From Anaerosalibacter bizertensis (lineage in GTDB: Bacteria > Bacillota > Clostridia > Tissierellales > Sporanaerobacteraceae): a stretch of 64,000 nt of DNA. The stretch covers positions 119,387 through 183,386 of the forward strand of contig NZ_VULR01000003.1 in NCBI RefSeq assembly GCF_009696605.1, read 5' to 3'. Shown here piece by piece: positions 63,880 to 64,000 of this stretch; within the stretch, counting starts at the first letter, position 1, and every line of letters begins with the position of its first letter. Position numbers and translations under genes: made by a program. The notes beneath the pieces are model-generated. The model was not told the origin of the DNA. It worked only from the letters and a program-made list of their open reading frames with translations, and did no database searches.

Positions 63880-64000
63880 GTCAACACTTTTTTGGACAGT
63901 TTTTTACCGAACAATATATTTAAACTTTCTTGAATTTATTTGCAAGTCTAAGATTATTTATTTAATCCCGTCAAGGGTAAATAAACTCGCTATCGCTCGC
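63879..64000. mobile_element. Probable IS terminus running out of the window
   Basis: From 63879 the sequence reads TGTCAACACTTTTTTGGACA, with the 5'-TG and repeated TGTC/GACA pattern of IS3-family ends. AT-rich sequence and a palindromic tail (CCCGTCAAGGG, CTCGCTATCGCTCGC) follow. It abuts the truncated GIY-YIG gene exactly. No transposase is visible because the window ends. On the minus strand the end carries an outward TTGACA. The family assignment is from memory of such ends. Confidence 0.5.

Noticed and set aside
1..64000. tRNA, rRNA, prophage or integrative element signatures
   Set aside because: No cloverleaf or rRNA sequence, integrase, portal or relaxase gene was seen; the only mobile signal is at the extreme right end.

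Overview
The window is low-GC DNA (about 30% by eye) with strong Shine-Dalgarno (SD) sites (AGGAGG), short intergenic gaps and genes typical of a strictly anaerobic, fermentative Firmicute of the Clostridia/Tissierellia type. The signs are [FeFe]-hydrogenase maturases HydE/HydG/HydF, a giant 2-hydroxyacyl-CoA dehydratase activator-like protein, cobalamin-type anaerobic tetrapyrrole synthesis, several amino-acid symporters and D-serine ammonia-lyase. There are no rRNA or tRNA genes, no CRISPR array and no prophage. Nearly everything looks chromosomal and ordinary except the last kilobase.

Layout. 1-12 kb: activator/dehydratase-like protein, aldehyde dehydrogenase, an unknown lipoprotein, a DJ-1/PfpI protein with an attenuator-like leader, 3-methyladenine DNA glycosylase, a PII-like protein coupled to a cation/proton antiporter, an LCP cell-wall ligase and type 2 IPP isomerase. 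12-20 kb: a DUF2207 membrane protein, then birA and bioY flanking the hydE-hydG-hydF operon; bioY has a BirA box on its promoter. 19.7-22.3 kb: a YtrA-type GntR regulator with an ABC transporter behind a perfect 23-bp inverted repeat. 22.3-25.6 kb: D-serine ammonia-lyase, a DsrE protein and a cysteine-desulfurase-like enzyme. 25.7-34.3 kb: an EamA transporter, a GlnK/GlnL-type two-component system, two AGCS symporters sharing a 34-bp upstream motif, a TIM-barrel protein and a DUF1538-PII pair. 34.3-42.5 kb: YeiH exporter with divergent LysR regulator, TusA-like protein, MATE pump, ECF S component, alkaline phosphatase, M29 aminopeptidase and Rrf2 regulator.

42.9-53 kb is the clearest functional unit. 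A cobalamin riboswitch with a terminator precedes cbiM-N-Q-O-hemA-(precorrin-2 dehydrogenase)-hemC-cobA/hemD-hemB-hemL-cbiK, tightly packed and often overlapping. It imports cobalt and carries glutamyl-tRNA through uroporphyrinogen III and sirohydrochlorin to cobalt-sirohydrochlorin, so B12 appears to shut off cobalt import and precursor synthesis together. 53-63 kb: a SWIM-SNF2 helicase, NAD(P)HX epimerase, a FetAB-type exporter, a solitary Cas6, a WG-repeat lipoprotein and an RlmCD/RlmD-type RNA methyltransferase. The right end holds a GIY-YIG/DUF4357 gene that seems to have lost its 5' end at what looks like an IS terminus running out of the window.

The most interesting non-coding signals are: (1) the motif shared by both AGCS genes, and perhaps by DUF1538-PII, suggesting a GlnL regulon; (2) three genes whose SD is the 3' arm of a terminator-like hairpin with the U-tract as spacer; (3) the GntR and BirA operators placed exactly on promoters; (4) the attenuator-like leader before the DJ-1 gene. 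Start codons were revised from the longest frame where an SD decided it, and this is stated in the entries.
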